NCBI RefSeq assembly: GCF_023573145.1
Contig: NZ_CP097635.1
Coordinates: forward strand, 558,001-622,000
Source of the DNA: Aquincola tertiaricarbonis
GTDB taxonomy: Bacteria > Pseudomonadota > Gammaproteobacteria > Burkholderiales > Burkholderiaceae_C
Direction: 5' to 3'
Length of the DNA stretch: 64,000 bases
Shown: in pieces, positions 26,329-38,256 of the stretch
How positions within the stretch are numbered: the stretch's first letter is position 1
How the letters are laid out: each line of letters opens with the position of its first letter
Notes under the pieces: model-generated
The model's input: only the letters and a program-made list of their open reading frames with translations
The model's database searches: none
What the model was told of the DNA's origin: nothing
Program-made: the position numbers and the translations under genes

Positions 26329-27206
26329 GCTCCCGTGGCGGCGCGCAGCGCGAAGGCGCTGACCAGCATGCCCAGCACATACAGCGGCACGCCGAAGCCG
26401 CTGTACCAGAGCGCACGTTCCAGCGGCCGGGCGATGAAGCGCCGCATCATCACCAGCTGCGCCAGCAGCAGCGCGGCCACGCCGGCGGCATGCAGCGGCT
26501 GTTGCCAGCTGAGCAGCAGCCCGATGACCACCCCTTGAGGCGCGGCCATCACGCCGCTGGCCACCTGCGCCGCGCGCCGCACGCCCAGGCGCACCGGCAG
26601 GCTGCCGATGCCCATCTGCCGGTCACCGGTGATGGACTTGAAGTCGTTGAGGGTCATGATGCCGTGGGCCCCGGCGCTGTACAGCAGCGCCAGCGCCAGC
26701 GAGCGCGCGTCCAGCCCGAAGCCAGCGGCCATCACCGCGGTGCCGGTGATCCAGGCCAGGCCTTCGTAGCACAGTGCGCAGGCGCTGTTGCCCCACCAGC
26801 CGTTGCGCTTGAGGCGCAGGGGCGGCGCGCTGTAGGCCCAGGCCAGCAGCAGGCCGACCACCGCTGCAGCCAGGCCCACCGGGCCCAGCGTCAGCGCCAC
26901 GCCCAGCGACAGCAGCGTCCAGCCGATGGCGATGTACAGGCCCCAATGCCCCGGCAGCCGGCCACTTGGAATGGGCCGCTGCGGCTCGTTGATGGCATCC
27001 ACTTCGCGGTCGAACCAGTCGTTCACCGCCTGGCTGGTGGCACACACCAGCGGCCCGGCCAGCAACACCCCGGCGGCCACCAGCGGCCACCGCCCTTCGG
27101 GCGAGGCGCCCGACGCCACCACGCCGCAGCCGAAGGCCCACATCGGCGGAAACCAGGTGATCGGCTTCAGCAACTCGGCCACTGCGGACAGGTCGGGGCG
27201 ACTCAT
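26325..27206 (-). CDS. bchG: Bacteriochlorophyll a synthase BchG
   Basis: 293 residues from the ATG at 27206; an upstream in-frame start would lie over the PpsR box. UbiA-type prenyltransferase with the polyprenyl-PP motif NDWFDREVDAINEPQRPIPS and a second acidic motif TLNDFKSITGDRQMG. It attaches geranylgeraniol (then phytol) to bacteriochlorophyllide a. It is first in the long minus-strand operon to bchD. No ribosome site precedes the ATG. Confidence 0.95.
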   Translation of the reverse strand: MSRPDLSAVAELLKPITWFPPMWAFGCGVVASGASPEGRWPLVAAGVLLAGPLVCATSQAVNDWFDREVDAINEPQRPIPSGRLPGHWGLYIAIGWTLLSLGVALTLGPVGLAAAVVGLLLAWAYSAPPLRLKRNGWWGNSACALCYEGLAWITGTAVMAAGFGLDARSLALALLYSAGAHGIMTLNDFKSITGDRQMGIGSLPVRLGVRRAAQVASGVMAAPQGVVIGLLLSWQQPLHAAGVAALLLAQLVMMRRFIARPLERALWYSGFGVPLYVLGMLVSAFALRAATGA

Positions 27207-27213
27207 GAGCCAG

Positions 27214-27254
27214 ACTTTCGCCGTGACTCCGCCATGTGTCAACTGAGATTTACA
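27214..27254 (-). promoter_or_regulatory. bchG promoter with PpsR box
   Basis: TGTCAACTGAGATTTACA (27237-27254) fits TGT-N12-ACA. On the minus strand its end is TTGACA (27242-27237). Seventeen bases on, a weak -10 GAAAGT lies at 27219-27214, and 7 nt later comes the bchG ATG. This is the same layout as at bchC. Confidence 0.65.
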
Positions 27255-27314
27255 CTTGGCTGGGAAGAACGTTCGGGCTGGGCCAGTGCGGGTGCGTTCT
27301 GGGGTGCTGCCCGC

Positions 27315-27689
27315 TCACCAAGGACTCGCGGCAGGTGTGCCCTGGTGATACCGCAACTGCCACCCGGTATCCACTCTGCACCAGATGGACGACCGGAGCG
27401 TGTGATGGCTCGATGGCGCGGACGCCTTCGATCGGGCCGATCGGTAGGTCAGCAGCACCACGTCCGGGCTGAGCGCGGTCAGCGCGAACGCATCCGACAC
27501 CACGTCTGGAAGCTCATCCTGGTTGGCCAGGAAGGCGATCACGGTGTCCCGGTCGTAGCGGGTTCCTGAACGGCCTACCTCATGGAACTCAGGGTGCAGC
27601 AGTTGCTGCAGACGCCCCGCGCTGATACGCGTGCCGGGATGGTGCAGCTCCACTTCCAGCGCAGTGATCTCTTGAAGAAGGTCAGGCAT
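27315..27689 (-). CDS. DUF4440/NTF2-like protein
   Basis: 124 residues from the ATG at 27689, 8 bases inside the DinB-like gene. The sequence EITALEVELHHPGTRISAGR, LLHPEFHEVGRSGTRYDRD, VVLLTYRS and IWCRVDTGWQLRYHQGTP follows the DUF4440 pattern of small cone-shaped NTF2-like folds. Ligand or reaction unknown. It lies between bchG and ppsR with no obvious photosynthetic role. Confidence 0.8.
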   Translation of the reverse strand: MPDLLQEITALEVELHHPGTRISAGRLQQLLHPEFHEVGRSGTRYDRDTVIAFLANQDELPDVVSDAFALTALSPDVVLLTYRSARSKASAPSSHHTLRSSIWCRVDTGWQLRYHQGTPAASPW

Positions 27690-28191
27690 CAGCGTCAAGC
27701 GCCCAGAGCCGCCGGCCGGGCTCCTCAGCGTGGATGAAGACGGTAAAGGTATCGGCCGGGCGCGGACCTCCAGCCAGGTCGAGCGCATGACCGATGGCGC
27801 CACGGTGGTAGGTGCCGTGGTTGACGAGGTGATAGACCACCTCCTGCCGGCTCAGTGAGCCGCGCTGGCCATCCACGAAAGTGAAGCGCAGCTGCTCTTG
27901 CCATTGCTCCGCAGACAGCCCGGCCGCATAAGCCTGCAGCCATGCATTCGACCTGTCTAGACGAGTGGTCAGCTCGCCCAGCGTGGGCAGCCGCGCGGTG
28001 TTGGTCGAGTCATGCGGCTCCGCCTCGGCCAGCAGCCGGGCGCGGAACAGTTCTTCCACGCGCACCATGTGGTTGAGCTGCTGCCGCGCGAAGTCGAACG
28101 GCGCGGCATTCATCTGTGCGGCGATCTGCCGCACGGCCGCCACCGTGCGACCGTCCGCCCAGGCCTTGTAGCGCAGCGCTGCCAGCAACAT
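27682..28191 (-). CDS. DinB/YfiT-family metal-binding protein
   Basis: 169 residues, four-helix bundle pattern. Metal ligands are likely His in FARQQLNHMVRVEELF (about residue 41) and the pair in YHLVNHGTYHRGAIGHAL (about residues 125 and 129). Relatives include DinB-like thiol transferases; the actual reaction is unknown. Overlaps the DUF4440-like gene, forming a two-gene unit downstream of ppsR on the same strand. Confidence 0.87.
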   Translation of the reverse strand: MLLAALRYKAWADGRTVAAVRQIAAQMNAAPFDFARQQLNHMVRVEELFRARLLAEAEPHDSTNTARLPTLGELTTRLDRSNAWLQAYAAGLSAEQWQEQLRFTFVDGQRGSLSRQEVVYHLVNHGTYHRGAIGHALDLAGGPRPADTFTVFIHAEEPGRRLWALDADA

Positions 28192-28220
28192 CAGCGGTCA
28201 GCTATACACCCGCTGCCGCA

Positions 28221-29714
28221 TCATTCCCCCGCCCCGCCCGACGTCGGCGCGGGGCCGGCGGCGCCGTCGGCGGATACGCCGCCCAGGTCGCCCAGGCCGT
28301 AGCGCCGCAGCTTCACGTACAGGCTCTGGCGCGACAGGCCCAGCATCTCGGCGGCCGAGGCGCGGTTGTCGCGGGTAAGTTCGAGCGCGGCTTCGATGCA
28401 CAGCTTCTCGATCAGGTCCACCGTCTCGCCCACGATGTCCTTCAGCGGCACGCGGCCCACCAGTTCGGCCAGCTGGCCGGCCGAGCGCGGCAGTTCGCGG
28501 GCGCCGCGGGTGTCGGGGGCCAGGCGGCGGCCCACGTCGCGGATGGTGAAGCCCAGGCACGGCGGGTCGCCCTGAGGCACCGAGACGGCCGAGATTTCCA
28601 CCTGCGTGGTGGCGCCGTACGGGCCGCGCAACGTGGTGGGAAAGAGCCGCACCACGCCATGCTGGCGCAGCGCACCCAGCAGCACGTTCAGGTCGACGCC
28701 GCTGCGGCCCATCCAGCGGTCCAGCGACTGGCCCTGCGGCCGCTCACCGGCCGGCAGCTGCAGCAGCTCGGCGAAGGCACTGTTGGCCGCCAGCACCCGG
28801 CCTTGCGGATCGGTGACGACAAACGCGTCGGGCACGCTGTCGATGGCGCGCAGCAGGGCCGAATCGGCCGGCCCGGTGACGGTGGCGGCGCTGCCCTCGG
28901 CGGCCGGCGCCAGCAGCCGCACCAGCACCACCGAGGCACCGTCCTGGCGGAACAGCGTGGCCGACATCTGCAGCGACTGGCCGCCTTCGGCCGCCTGTAC
29001 CGTGATCTCGTCGCCACGCCCGGTGGCGCGCACGCCGACAAACAGGTCGAGCGCCGCCTGGCGGCTGGCGGGCGTCAGGGCCTCCACCAGCGGCCGGCCG
29101 GTCAGGCGCCGCTGGCCCTCGCCGAACAGGCGCGCCGCCGCTGGATTGATCTCCAGCACGGTGTAGGCGCTGCCGTCCAGCACCACCAGCGCCTCGGACA
29201 CGGTGTCGAACAGCAGGCGGTAGCGCGCCTCGGCCTGGCGCAGGCGCATGTAGTCGCGCTCCATGGCCTGCTGCGCATCCACCAGCCGCTGCTGCAGCGA
29301 AGAGACGGTGCGCAGGTCGCGGCCCACGGCCACCACGCGGCCCTGCTCGCCGTACTGCACGGCCGAGTACATCACCGGCACCCCGGCGCTGCCCGCCTGC
29401 GGATGGTTGAGCTGGCGCCACGGCGTCTGTGCATGGTGGTTGGCCGCGGCCTCGCGCAGCAGCGCCAGCACCTTGGGCCGGCTTTCCACGGTGACGGTTT
29501 CCAGCCAGTGGCGGCCCACCCAGTCGTCACTGCCTTCGTACACCAGCTCGTCATTGCCGATGGACACGTCGCGGATGACACCTTGCCCGTCAATCACCAA
29601 AGCCACATCGGCGGCGGCGGAGATCAGCGCCGCGGTGGCCCGCGCGTCGATGTCCGCCAGCAGCTGCTCGGGTGCGTCGAAGGGGGTCACGTTCGGCACG
29701 CCTGCGAGGTTCAT
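28221..29714 (-). CDS. ppsR: Photosynthesis repressor PpsR/CrtJ
   Basis: 497 residues from the ATG at 29714; the longer open frame reads through aerR. Layout: N-terminal domain (DVALVIDGQGVIRD, DWVGRHWLETVTVESRPKV), a Q-linker helix, PAS1 (RYRLLFDTVSEALVVLDG), PAS2 (AIDSVPDAFVVTDPQGRV), and the Fis-type HTH with LSRQSLYVKLRRYGL. Cys439 at the HTH start (EKLCIEAALE) matches the redox cysteine of Rhodobacter CrtJ/PpsR. It binds TGT-N12-ACA boxes and represses bch/crt genes under oxygen. aerR is directly upstream. Confidence 0.95.
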   Translation of the reverse strand: MNLAGVPNVTPFDAPEQLLADIDARATAALISAAADVALVIDGQGVIRDVSIGNDELVYEGSDDWVGRHWLETVTVESRPKVLALLREAAANHHAQTPWRQLNHPQAGSAGVPVMYSAVQYGEQGRVVAVGRDLRTVSSLQQRLVDAQQAMERDYMRLRQAEARYRLLFDTVSEALVVLDGSAYTVLEINPAAARLFGEGQRRLTGRPLVEALTPASRQAALDLFVGVRATGRGDEITVQAAEGGQSLQMSATLFRQDGASVVLVRLLAPAAEGSAATVTGPADSALLRAIDSVPDAFVVTDPQGRVLAANSAFAELLQLPAGERPQGQSLDRWMGRSGVDLNVLLGALRQHGVVRLFPTTLRGPYGATTQVEISAVSVPQGDPPCLGFTIRDVGRRLAPDTRGARELPRSAGQLAELVGRVPLKDIVGETVDLIEKLCIEAALELTRDNRASAAEMLGLSRQSLYVKLRRYGLGDLGGVSADGAAGPAPTSGGAGE

Positions 29715-29760
29715 GTAGCTTGGGGTGAGGCGCCGCGGCGCGTTGGCAGGGAGGAGGAGG

Positions 29761-30686
29761 TCAGGAACTGCAATAGCGGGCGGCGACCAGGCGTTCGGCC
29801 TCGGCCACCGCTTGACGGGCATCGCCGGCGGTGGCGTCTGCCCCCACCTGCGCGACGAAGTTGTCCAGCAGGCCCACCACCGGCCCGCCGACCATGATGA
29901 CGACGGCGGGATTGAGCGAGGCCTGGCGCAGCGTGAGGATAGCCGATGCCACCTGGGGCACATGGCATTCACTGCCGACCGACAGGCCCAGCAGGTCGTA
30001 CCAGCTGCTGCCGATGGTGCGCGTCAGCTCGTGGAGGTCGGCGCCGGGGTCGGCCCACACGTCCCAGCCGGCGCGGCGGAAGAACTCCACCACCATCAGC
30101 AGGCCGAAGTTGTGCTGCGAGCCGGGGGCCGGTGCCAGCAGCGCCCGGTGCCCGCTGCGGCGGCTGTGCTCGCCGCGCTGGAAGGCGCTGCTGTATTCGT
30201 TGACCAGCTGCTGCAGCCGCCACAGCCCCACCGTCACTTCGGTGAAGTCGCACAGGTCGGCCTCCCACAGTGCACCCAGCCGCTCGGCCGTGGGCGCCAG
30301 CAGCTCCAGGTCATGCTCTCGATGTCCAGGCCTTCGGCCCGGCGGGCGCGCACATAGTCGGCCGCGCTGCCGGCCACGCGGCCCAGCACGATGTCGGTGA
30401 GCACCGCCACCTCGGCCGGGCCGACGACCGGCAGTGGCCGGCTGGAAGGCGCGGCGGGGCTGTCGGCATGGCAATGCGCCATCAGCAGCCGCGGGATGAT
30501 CTGGGTCTCGATGGTGCGCAGCAGCGAGGCTGCGCGATCGCCGGGGCCAGGGTCGCCTTCGGCCGGCGTGTCCTCGGTTCCCCCCGCGCCTGGGCCGCGG
30601 CTGACGGCGCCCCATTGCAACGCCGTCGTGCCGTCCTGGGCCGTGGCCGCCGGCCCGGCCAGGTGTCTCGTGTACGTCTGCACCAC
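29761..30686 (-). pseudogene. aerR: AerR/PpaA antirepressor, frameshifted
   Basis: Two frames together give one AerR-like protein. From the GTG at 30686 (or 30683, after GAGGAG) the first 125 residues include TIETQIIPRLLMAHCHADSP and GRVAGSAADYVRARRAEGLDIESM. The rest (182 residues, LELLAPTAERLGALWEADLC to the stop at 29761) is in another frame. The junction at 30310-30312 reads ATG-AC-CTG, one base short of ATG-TAC-CTG. The second part holds the cobalamin domain with the likely axial His in PGSQHNFGLLMVVEFF. AerR binds B12 and antagonises PpsR/CrtJ. It could be a real mutation, a sequencing error, or recoding; nothing else is damaged. Confidence 0.82.
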
Positions 30687-30882
30687 GTATCTCCTCGTGG
30701 GTTGAGCGCGTCGGGTCTCGAGGAGAAGCGGGTGCTTCGGGTGGACCTGTTGGTGCCCAGTGATGGCTGGCAGTTTCTTGTCGTGTTGGTAAGCAGGTGC
30801 CTGGGTCCGCGGCTACTGTCAGCGCGAAGACGGTCGGCGTCAAGCGTTTCCCGGTGCAACAAGGACTGCCACTGCAGCGTAG

Positions 30883-30939
30883 TGTCAGACCCGTATTACG
30901 TCAATCTGGATTGACACTCGGTCGGCACAGGCCTAGATT
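30883..30939 (+). promoter_or_regulatory. bchF promoter with near-consensus PpsR box
   Basis: TTGACA (30911-30916) and TAGATT (30934-30939) are 17 nt apart, and the ATG follows 6 nt later, so the predicted start is the A of ATG. The inverted repeat GTCAATC-TG-GATTGAC (30900-30915) forms CGT-N12-ACA, one base off the PpsR consensus. A second imperfect half-box, TGT-N12-ACG, lies at 30883-30900. No ribosome binding site is present. Confidence 0.72.
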
Positions 30940-30945
30940 CGCCGC

Positions 30946-32732
<1,787 letters not shown>

Positions 32733-32741
32733 AAGTCGACG

Positions 32742-34286
32742 ATGCAACTCACCCTGTGGACCTACGAAGGACCGCCGCACGTGGGCGCGATGCGGGTGGC
32801 CACCGCGATGCGCGGCGTGCACTACCTGCTGCATGCGCCGCAGGGCGACACCTACGCCGACTTGCTGTTCACGATGATCGAGCGGCTGCCGCGGCGCCCG
32901 CCGGTCACCTACACCACTTTCCAGGCGCGCGACCTGGGCGCCGACACCGCGGGCCTGTTCCAGCAGGCGGCGCGTGATGCCTATGCGCGCTTCCAGCCGC
33001 AGGCCTTGCTGGTGGGCGCCTCCTGCACCGCCGAGCTGATCCAGGACGACCCCGGCGGCCTGGCCCAGGCGCTGGACCTGCCGGTGCCGGTGATTCCGCT
33101 GGAGCTGCCGGCCTACCAGCGCAAGGAAAACTACGGCGCCAGCGAAACCTTCTACCAGCTGGTGCGTGCGCTGGCCCGCCGCCCGGCCGAAGGCGCACCG
33201 CGCCGCGGCTGCAACCTGCTGGGCCCCACGGCGCTGGGCTTCCGCCACCGCGACGACGTGCAGGAGATCACCGGCCTGCTGCTGCAGCTGGGCATCGCGG
33301 TGAACGTGGTGGCGCCGCTGGAAGCTTCACCCGCCGACCTGGCCCGCCTGGGTGAAGCCGCCTTCAACGTGGTGCTGTACCCCGAGGTGGCGCAGCAGGC
33401 CGCGGGCTGGCTGCAACGCCAGTTCGGCCAGCCCTTCACCAGGACCATCCCCATCGGCGCCAAGGCCACACAGGCCTTCGTGGCCGAGGTGGCCGCTCTG
33501 GCCGGCGTGCCGGTGCCGCCCGCGCTGCAGGCCCGCGCCAGCCGCGCGCCGTGGTACTCGCAATCGGTGGACGCCACCTACCTGACGGGCAAGCGGGTCT
33601 TCATCTTCGGTGATGCCACCCACGCCGTGGCGGCCGCCCGCGTGGCCGCCGAAGAGCTGGGCTTCGCGGTGGTGGGCCTGGGCACCTACAGCCGCGAATT
33701 CGCCCGCGACGTGCGCGAGGCCGCCGCCCACCACGGCGTGGCGCCGCTGATCACCGACGACTACCTGGAAGTGGAAGCCGCGGTGGCGGCGCTGCAGCCC
33801 GACCTGGTGCTGGGCACGCAGATGGAACGCCACATCGCCAAGCGGCTGGGCATTCCGTGCGCGGTGATCTCGGCACCGGTGCATGTGCAGGACTTTCCGG
33901 CGCGCCACTCGCCGCAGATGGGTTACGAAGGCGCGAACGTGCTGTTCGACACCTGGGTGCATCCGCTGATGATGGGCCTGGAAGAACATCTGCTGGGCAT
34001 GTTCCGGGGCGACTTCGAGTTCCATGAAGACGCGCCAGCCTCGCACCTGGGGCATGCCTCGGCGTCGATGGCAGTGCCTGAGCCCGAGCCGCAGCCCGAC
34101 CTGCCGGAAGACCTGCCCACGATGGCCGCCACCTGGGCCCCCGAGGCCGAGCGCGAGCTGCACCGCGTGCCCTTCTTCGTGCGCGGCAAGGCCCGCCGCA
34201 ACACCGAGCGTTTTGCCGTCGAACGCGGGGTGATGACCATCACCGTGGAGACGCTGTACGAGGCCAAGGCCCACTTCAGCCGCTAG
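32742..34286 (+). CDS. bchB: Dark-operative protochlorophyllide reductase subunit BchB
   Basis: 514 residues. N-terminus [20 protein letters not shown] with the Asp that ligates the N-B cluster ([13 protein letters not shown]), and the cluster cysteine in [17 protein letters not shown]. The C-terminal domain ([11 protein letters not shown] end) is typical. It provides the substrate site together with BchN. Confidence 0.96.
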   Translation: MQLTLWTYEGPPHVGAMRVATAMRGVHYLLHAPQGDTYADLLFTMIERLPRRPPVTYTTFQARDLGADTAGLFQQAARDAYARFQPQALLVGASCTAELIQDDPGGLAQALDLPVPVIPLELPAYQRKENYGASETFYQLVRALARRPAEGAPRRGCNLLGPTALGFRHRDDVQEITGLLLQLGIAVNVVAPLEASPADLARLGEAAFNVVLYPEVAQQAAGWLQRQFGQPFTRTIPIGAKATQAFVAEVAALAGVPVPPALQARASRAPWYSQSVDATYLTGKRVFIFGDATHAVAAARVAAEELGFAVVGLGTYSREFARDVREAAAHHGVAPLITDDYLEVEAAVAALQPDLVLGTQMERHIAKRLGIPCAVISAPVHVQDFPARHSPQMGYEGANVLFDTWVHPLMMGLEEHLLGMFRGDFEFHEDAPASHLGHASASMAVPEPEPQPDLPEDLPTMAATWAPEAERELHRVPFFVRGKARRNTERFAVERGVMTITVETLYEAKAHFSR

Positions 34287-35213
<927 letters not shown>

Positions 35214-35237
35214 AGCCGTCGCCAACCGGGGCATGCC

Positions 35238-36023
35238 ATGAGCACCGACACCTACACCCAGCGCCGCGGCCGCATCGAGCACTACTTCGACCGCACCGCG
35301 GCCGATGCCTGGGCGCGGCTCACCTCTGACGCGCCGGTGGGCCGCATCCGCGCCACGGTGCGCGCCGGCCGCGACCGCATGCGCGCGCTGCTGCTGGACT
35401 GGCTGCCCGCCGACCTGCACGGCCTGCGCCTGCTGGACGCCGGCTGCGGCACCGGCGCGCTGGCCATCGAGGCGGCGCAGCGCGGGGCCGAGGTGCTGGC
35501 CATCGACCTTTCGCCAACGCTGGTGGAGCTGGCGCAGCAGCGGGTGCCGGCGGCGCTGCGCGGGCGCATCCAATTCCTGTCGGGCGACATGCTCAGCCCG
35601 TCGCTGGGCCACTTCCATCACGTGGTGCTGATGGATTCGCTGATCCACTACACCGCGCCGCAGGCGGTGCAGGCCCTGCAGCGGCTGGCGCCGCGCATCC
35701 ATGGCTCGATGCTGATGACTTATGCGCCCAGCAACCCGGCGCTGGCCGCGATGCATGCGGTGGGCCGGCTGTTTCCGCGCGGCGACCGTGCACCGGCCAT
35801 CGAGCCGGTGCGTGCTGAAAAGCTGCATGCGCTGATCGGCCAGGCCGAGGGCCTGCAGGCCTGGCAGCCCGGCCGCAGCCAGCGCATCGCCAGCGGCTTC
35901 TACACCTCGCAGGCGTTGGAGCTGAGGCAAGCCATGCGGGCCGAGCGCCGGGCCGCCCCAAGCCGGCCCGACATCCCCTCGGGGGATCGCCCGGCGTACC
36001 CGCCGGGCGAGGGGCCGGCATGA
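35238..36023 (+). CDS. bchM: Mg-protoporphyrin IX methyltransferase BchM
   Basis: 261 residues. SAM-binding motif LRLLDAGCGTGALAIEAAQR near residue 65, followed by EVLAIDLSPTLVELAQQR, and the family N-terminus RIEHYFDRTAADAWARL. It methylates the C13 propionate, before the cyclase AcsF. The last 20 residues (PSRPDIPSGDRPAYPPGEGP) are encoded by a palindromic repeat and look like an accidental tail. The stop overlaps lhaA by four bases. Confidence 0.95.
   Translation: MSTDTYTQRRGRIEHYFDRTAADAWARLTSDAPVGRIRATVRAGRDRMRALLLDWLPADLHGLRLLDAGCGTGALAIEAAQRGAEVLAIDLSPTLVELAQQRVPAALRGRIQFLSGDMLSPSLGHFHHVVLMDSLIHYTAPQAVQALQRLAPRIHGSMLMTYAPSNPALAAMHAVGRLFPRGDRAPAIEPVRAEKLHALIGQAEGLQAWQPGRSQRIASGFYTSQALELRQAMRAERRAAPSRPDIPSGDRPAYPPGEGPA
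35962..36019. repeat. GC-rich palindromic element inside the bchM 3' end
   Basis: The outer arms GCCGGCCC (35962-35969) and GGGCCGGC (36012-36019) enclose CCCCTCGGGG and a 9-bp stem CGCCCGGCG-TACC-CGCCGGGCG (35988-36009). It ends right before the lhaA ATG at 36020. It looks like an intergenic repeat absorbed into the coding region and may stabilise or attenuate the mRNA at this junction. Confidence 0.65.
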
Positions 36024-37456
36024 AGCTGTCGCGCGCCTGGCTGCACGTCAGCCCCCGCTTTCTGCCGTTCGCGGATGCGGCGTCACCCGGCCTGCCGCTG
36101 TCGCGCCTGCTGCGCCTGGCGCTGTTCCAGGTGTCGGTGGGCATGGCCGGCGCCTTGATGGTGGGCACGCTCAACCGCGTGATGATCGTGGAGCTGCAGG
36201 TGGCGGCCTGGCTGGTGTCCAGCATGGTGGCGCTGCCGCTGCTGCTGGCGCCCTGGCGCGCGCTGGTGGGCTTCAAGTCCGACACGCACTGGAGCGCGCT
36301 CGGCTGGCGCCGCGTGCCCTACCTGTGGTTCGGCTCGCTGATGCAATTCGGCGGCCTGGCCATCATGCCGTTTGCGCTGCTGGTGCTGTCGTCCGATGCC
36401 GGCGACCTGCACGGCCCTGCCTGGGTGGGCACCGCGGCCGCGGCCCTGGCCTTCGTGCTGGTGGGCGCCGGCCTGCAGACCACGCAGACCGCCGGCCTGG
36501 CCCTGGCCACCGACCTGGCGCCCGAAGCCACCCGCCCGCGCGTGGTGGCCTTGATGTACGTGATGCTGCTGGTGGGCATGCTGGTGGGCAGCCTGGCCTT
36601 CGGCGCGCTGCTGCGCGACTTCAGCCATGTGAGGCTGGTGCAGGTGGTGCAGGGCGCGGCCCTGATGACCATGCTGCTCAACATCGCCGCGCTGTGGAAG
36701 CAGGAGCCGCGCGGCCCGCGCCGGCCTGCGCCCACCGCCGCGCCCTCGTTCCGCGAGGCCTGGCAGTCGTTCGCGGGCCAGCCTGCGGTGCGGCGCTTCC
36801 TGGTGGCGGTGGGCCTGGGCACGGCCGCCTTCAACATGCAGGACATCGTGCTGGAGCCGTACGGCGGCGCGGTGCTGCACCTGGGCGTGGGCGCCACCAG
36901 CCTGCTCACCGCGCTGCTGGCCGCGGGCGCGCTGGCCGCCTTCGGCTTGGCGGCGCGCTGGCTGCAGCACGGCAGCGACCCGTACCGCCTGGCCGCCGCG
37001 GGTGCGCTGGCCGGCGTGGTGGCCTTCGCAGCCGTCATCTTCGCTGCGCCACTCGATTCGCCGCTGCTGTTCCGGGCCGGCGTGCTGCTCATCGGTTTTG
37101 GCGGCGGGCTGTTCGGCGTGGGCACGCTGATCGCGGCCATGGCGCTGTCAGCCGGCCACAACGGTCTGGCGCTGGGTGCCTGGGGCGCGGTGCAGGCCAC
37201 CGCCGGCGGCCTGGCCGTGGGCCTGGGCGGCGCGCTGCGCGATGGCGTGGCCGCGCTGGCCAGCCAGGGCGCGCTGGGCCCGGCCCTCACTGGCCCGTCC
37301 ATCGGCTACAGCTTCGTCTACCACCTCGAGATTGCCCTGCTTTTCGCCACGCTGGCGGCCATCGGGCCGCTGGTGCGCCGGCTGCACGGCACGCAGGCGC
37401 CGCCCGCCACCGGCGCCAGCCCCCGGCCTTTTGGCCTGGCCGAGTTTCCCGGCTGA
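36020..37456 (+). CDS. lhaA: Light-harvesting 1 assembly protein LhaA (PucC family)
   Basis: 478 residues, twelve membrane helices. The PUCC N-terminal signature GALMVGTLNRVMIVELQVAA is followed by HWSALGWRRVPYLWFGSLMQ and TAAFNMQDIVLEPYGGAVL. Placed between bchM and puhA as F1696/LhaA is in Rhodobacter, where it is needed for LH1 assembly. Starts inside bchM (ATGA overlap), directly after a palindromic element. Confidence 0.93.
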   Translation: MKLSRAWLHVSPRFLPFADAASPGLPLSRLLRLALFQVSVGMAGALMVGTLNRVMIVELQVAAWLVSSMVALPLLLAPWRALVGFKSDTHWSALGWRRVPYLWFGSLMQFGGLAIMPFALLVLSSDAGDLHGPAWVGTAAAALAFVLVGAGLQTTQTAGLALATDLAPEATRPRVVALMYVMLLVGMLVGSLAFGALLRDFSHVRLVQVVQGAALMTMLLNIAALWKQEPRGPRRPAPTAAPSFREAWQSFAGQPAVRRFLVAVGLGTAAFNMQDIVLEPYGGAVLHLGVGATSLLTALLAAGALAAFGLAARWLQHGSDPYRLAAAGALAGVVAFAAVIFAAPLDSPLLFRAGVLLIGFGGGLFGVGTLIAAMALSAGHNGLALGAWGAVQATAGGLAVGLGGALRDGVAALASQGALGPALTGPSIGYSFVYHLEIALLFATLAAIGPLVRRLHGTQAPPATGASPRPFGLAEFPG

Positions 37457-37488
37457 AGCCCCACCCTCCGCATTCCAAGGAGCCCACC

Positions 37489-38256
37489 ATGCAAACCGGC
37501 GCCATCACGCAATACATCGACGTGGCCCAGCTCACGCTGTACGGCTTCTGGATCTTCTTCGCAGGCCTCATCTACTACCTGCACCAGGAGAACAAGCGCG
37601 AGGGCTACCCGCTGGAGTCCGACCGCTCGGGCGGCCGCATCGACGTGCAGGGCTGGCCGCCCATTCCCAAGCCCAAGACCTACACCCTGCGGGACGGTCG
37701 CAGCGTCAGCGTGCCCAACCGCGCCGCCCCCGTGGCGCCCGAGAAGGCCCGGCTGACCGGCCGCTTCCTCGGCGCGCCGATCGAGCCCGAAGGCGACCCG
37801 ATGCAGGCCGGCATCGGCCCCGGCGCCTGGGCCGAGCGGCCCGACATCATCGACACCACCGAAGACCTGCAGCCCCGGCTGCTGCCGCTGCGCGCGGTGT
37901 CCACGCTGGGCGTGGACCGGCAGGACCCCGACCCGCGCGGCCTGCCCGTGGTGGGCGCCGACGGCGCGGTGGCCGGCGAGGTGGTCGACCTGTGGGTGGA
38001 CCAGGCCGAGATGCTGTTCCGCTACCTCGAAGTGAAGGTGCCCGGCCTGGCGCACACGGTGCTGCTGCCGATGAACTTCGCCCGGGTGAAGCCGCACCGC
38101 GTGCAGGTGCGCGCCATCCTGGCCGCACAGTTCACCGGCGTTCCGGCACTGCGCCACCCTGAGCGCGTGACCATGCTGGAAGAGGAGAAGGTGATGGCCT
38201 ACTACGGTGCCGGCACCTTGTACGCGCTGCCGCGCCGGGCGGAGCCGCTGCTGTGA
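37489..38256 (+). CDS. puhA: Photosynthetic reaction centre H subunit PuhA
   Basis: 255 residues from an ATG preceded by AAGGAG. One membrane helix (VAQLTLYGFWIFFAGLIYYL) with the family motif YYLHQENKREGYPLE, then a soluble PRC-barrel domain with VVDLWVDQAEMLFRYLEVK and MNFARVKPHRVQV. It caps the cytoplasmic face of the L-M core and guides protons to QB. The GTG of puhB overlaps its stop. Confidence 0.96.
   Translation: MQTGAITQYIDVAQLTLYGFWIFFAGLIYYLHQENKREGYPLESDRSGGRIDVQGWPPIPKPKTYTLRDGRSVSVPNRAAPVAPEKARLTGRFLGAPIEPEGDPMQAGIGPGAWAERPDIIDTTEDLQPRLLPLRAVSTLGVDRQDPDPRGLPVVGADGAVAGEVVDLWVDQAEMLFRYLEVKVPGLAHTVLLPMNFARVKPHRVQVRAILAAQFTGVPALRHPERVTMLEEEKVMAYYGAGTLYALPRRAEPLL

Noticed and set aside
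29715..29972. N-terminal extension of PpsR through aerR
   Set aside because: The extra 86 residues are an off-frame reading of aerR; homologues start near the ATG at 29714.
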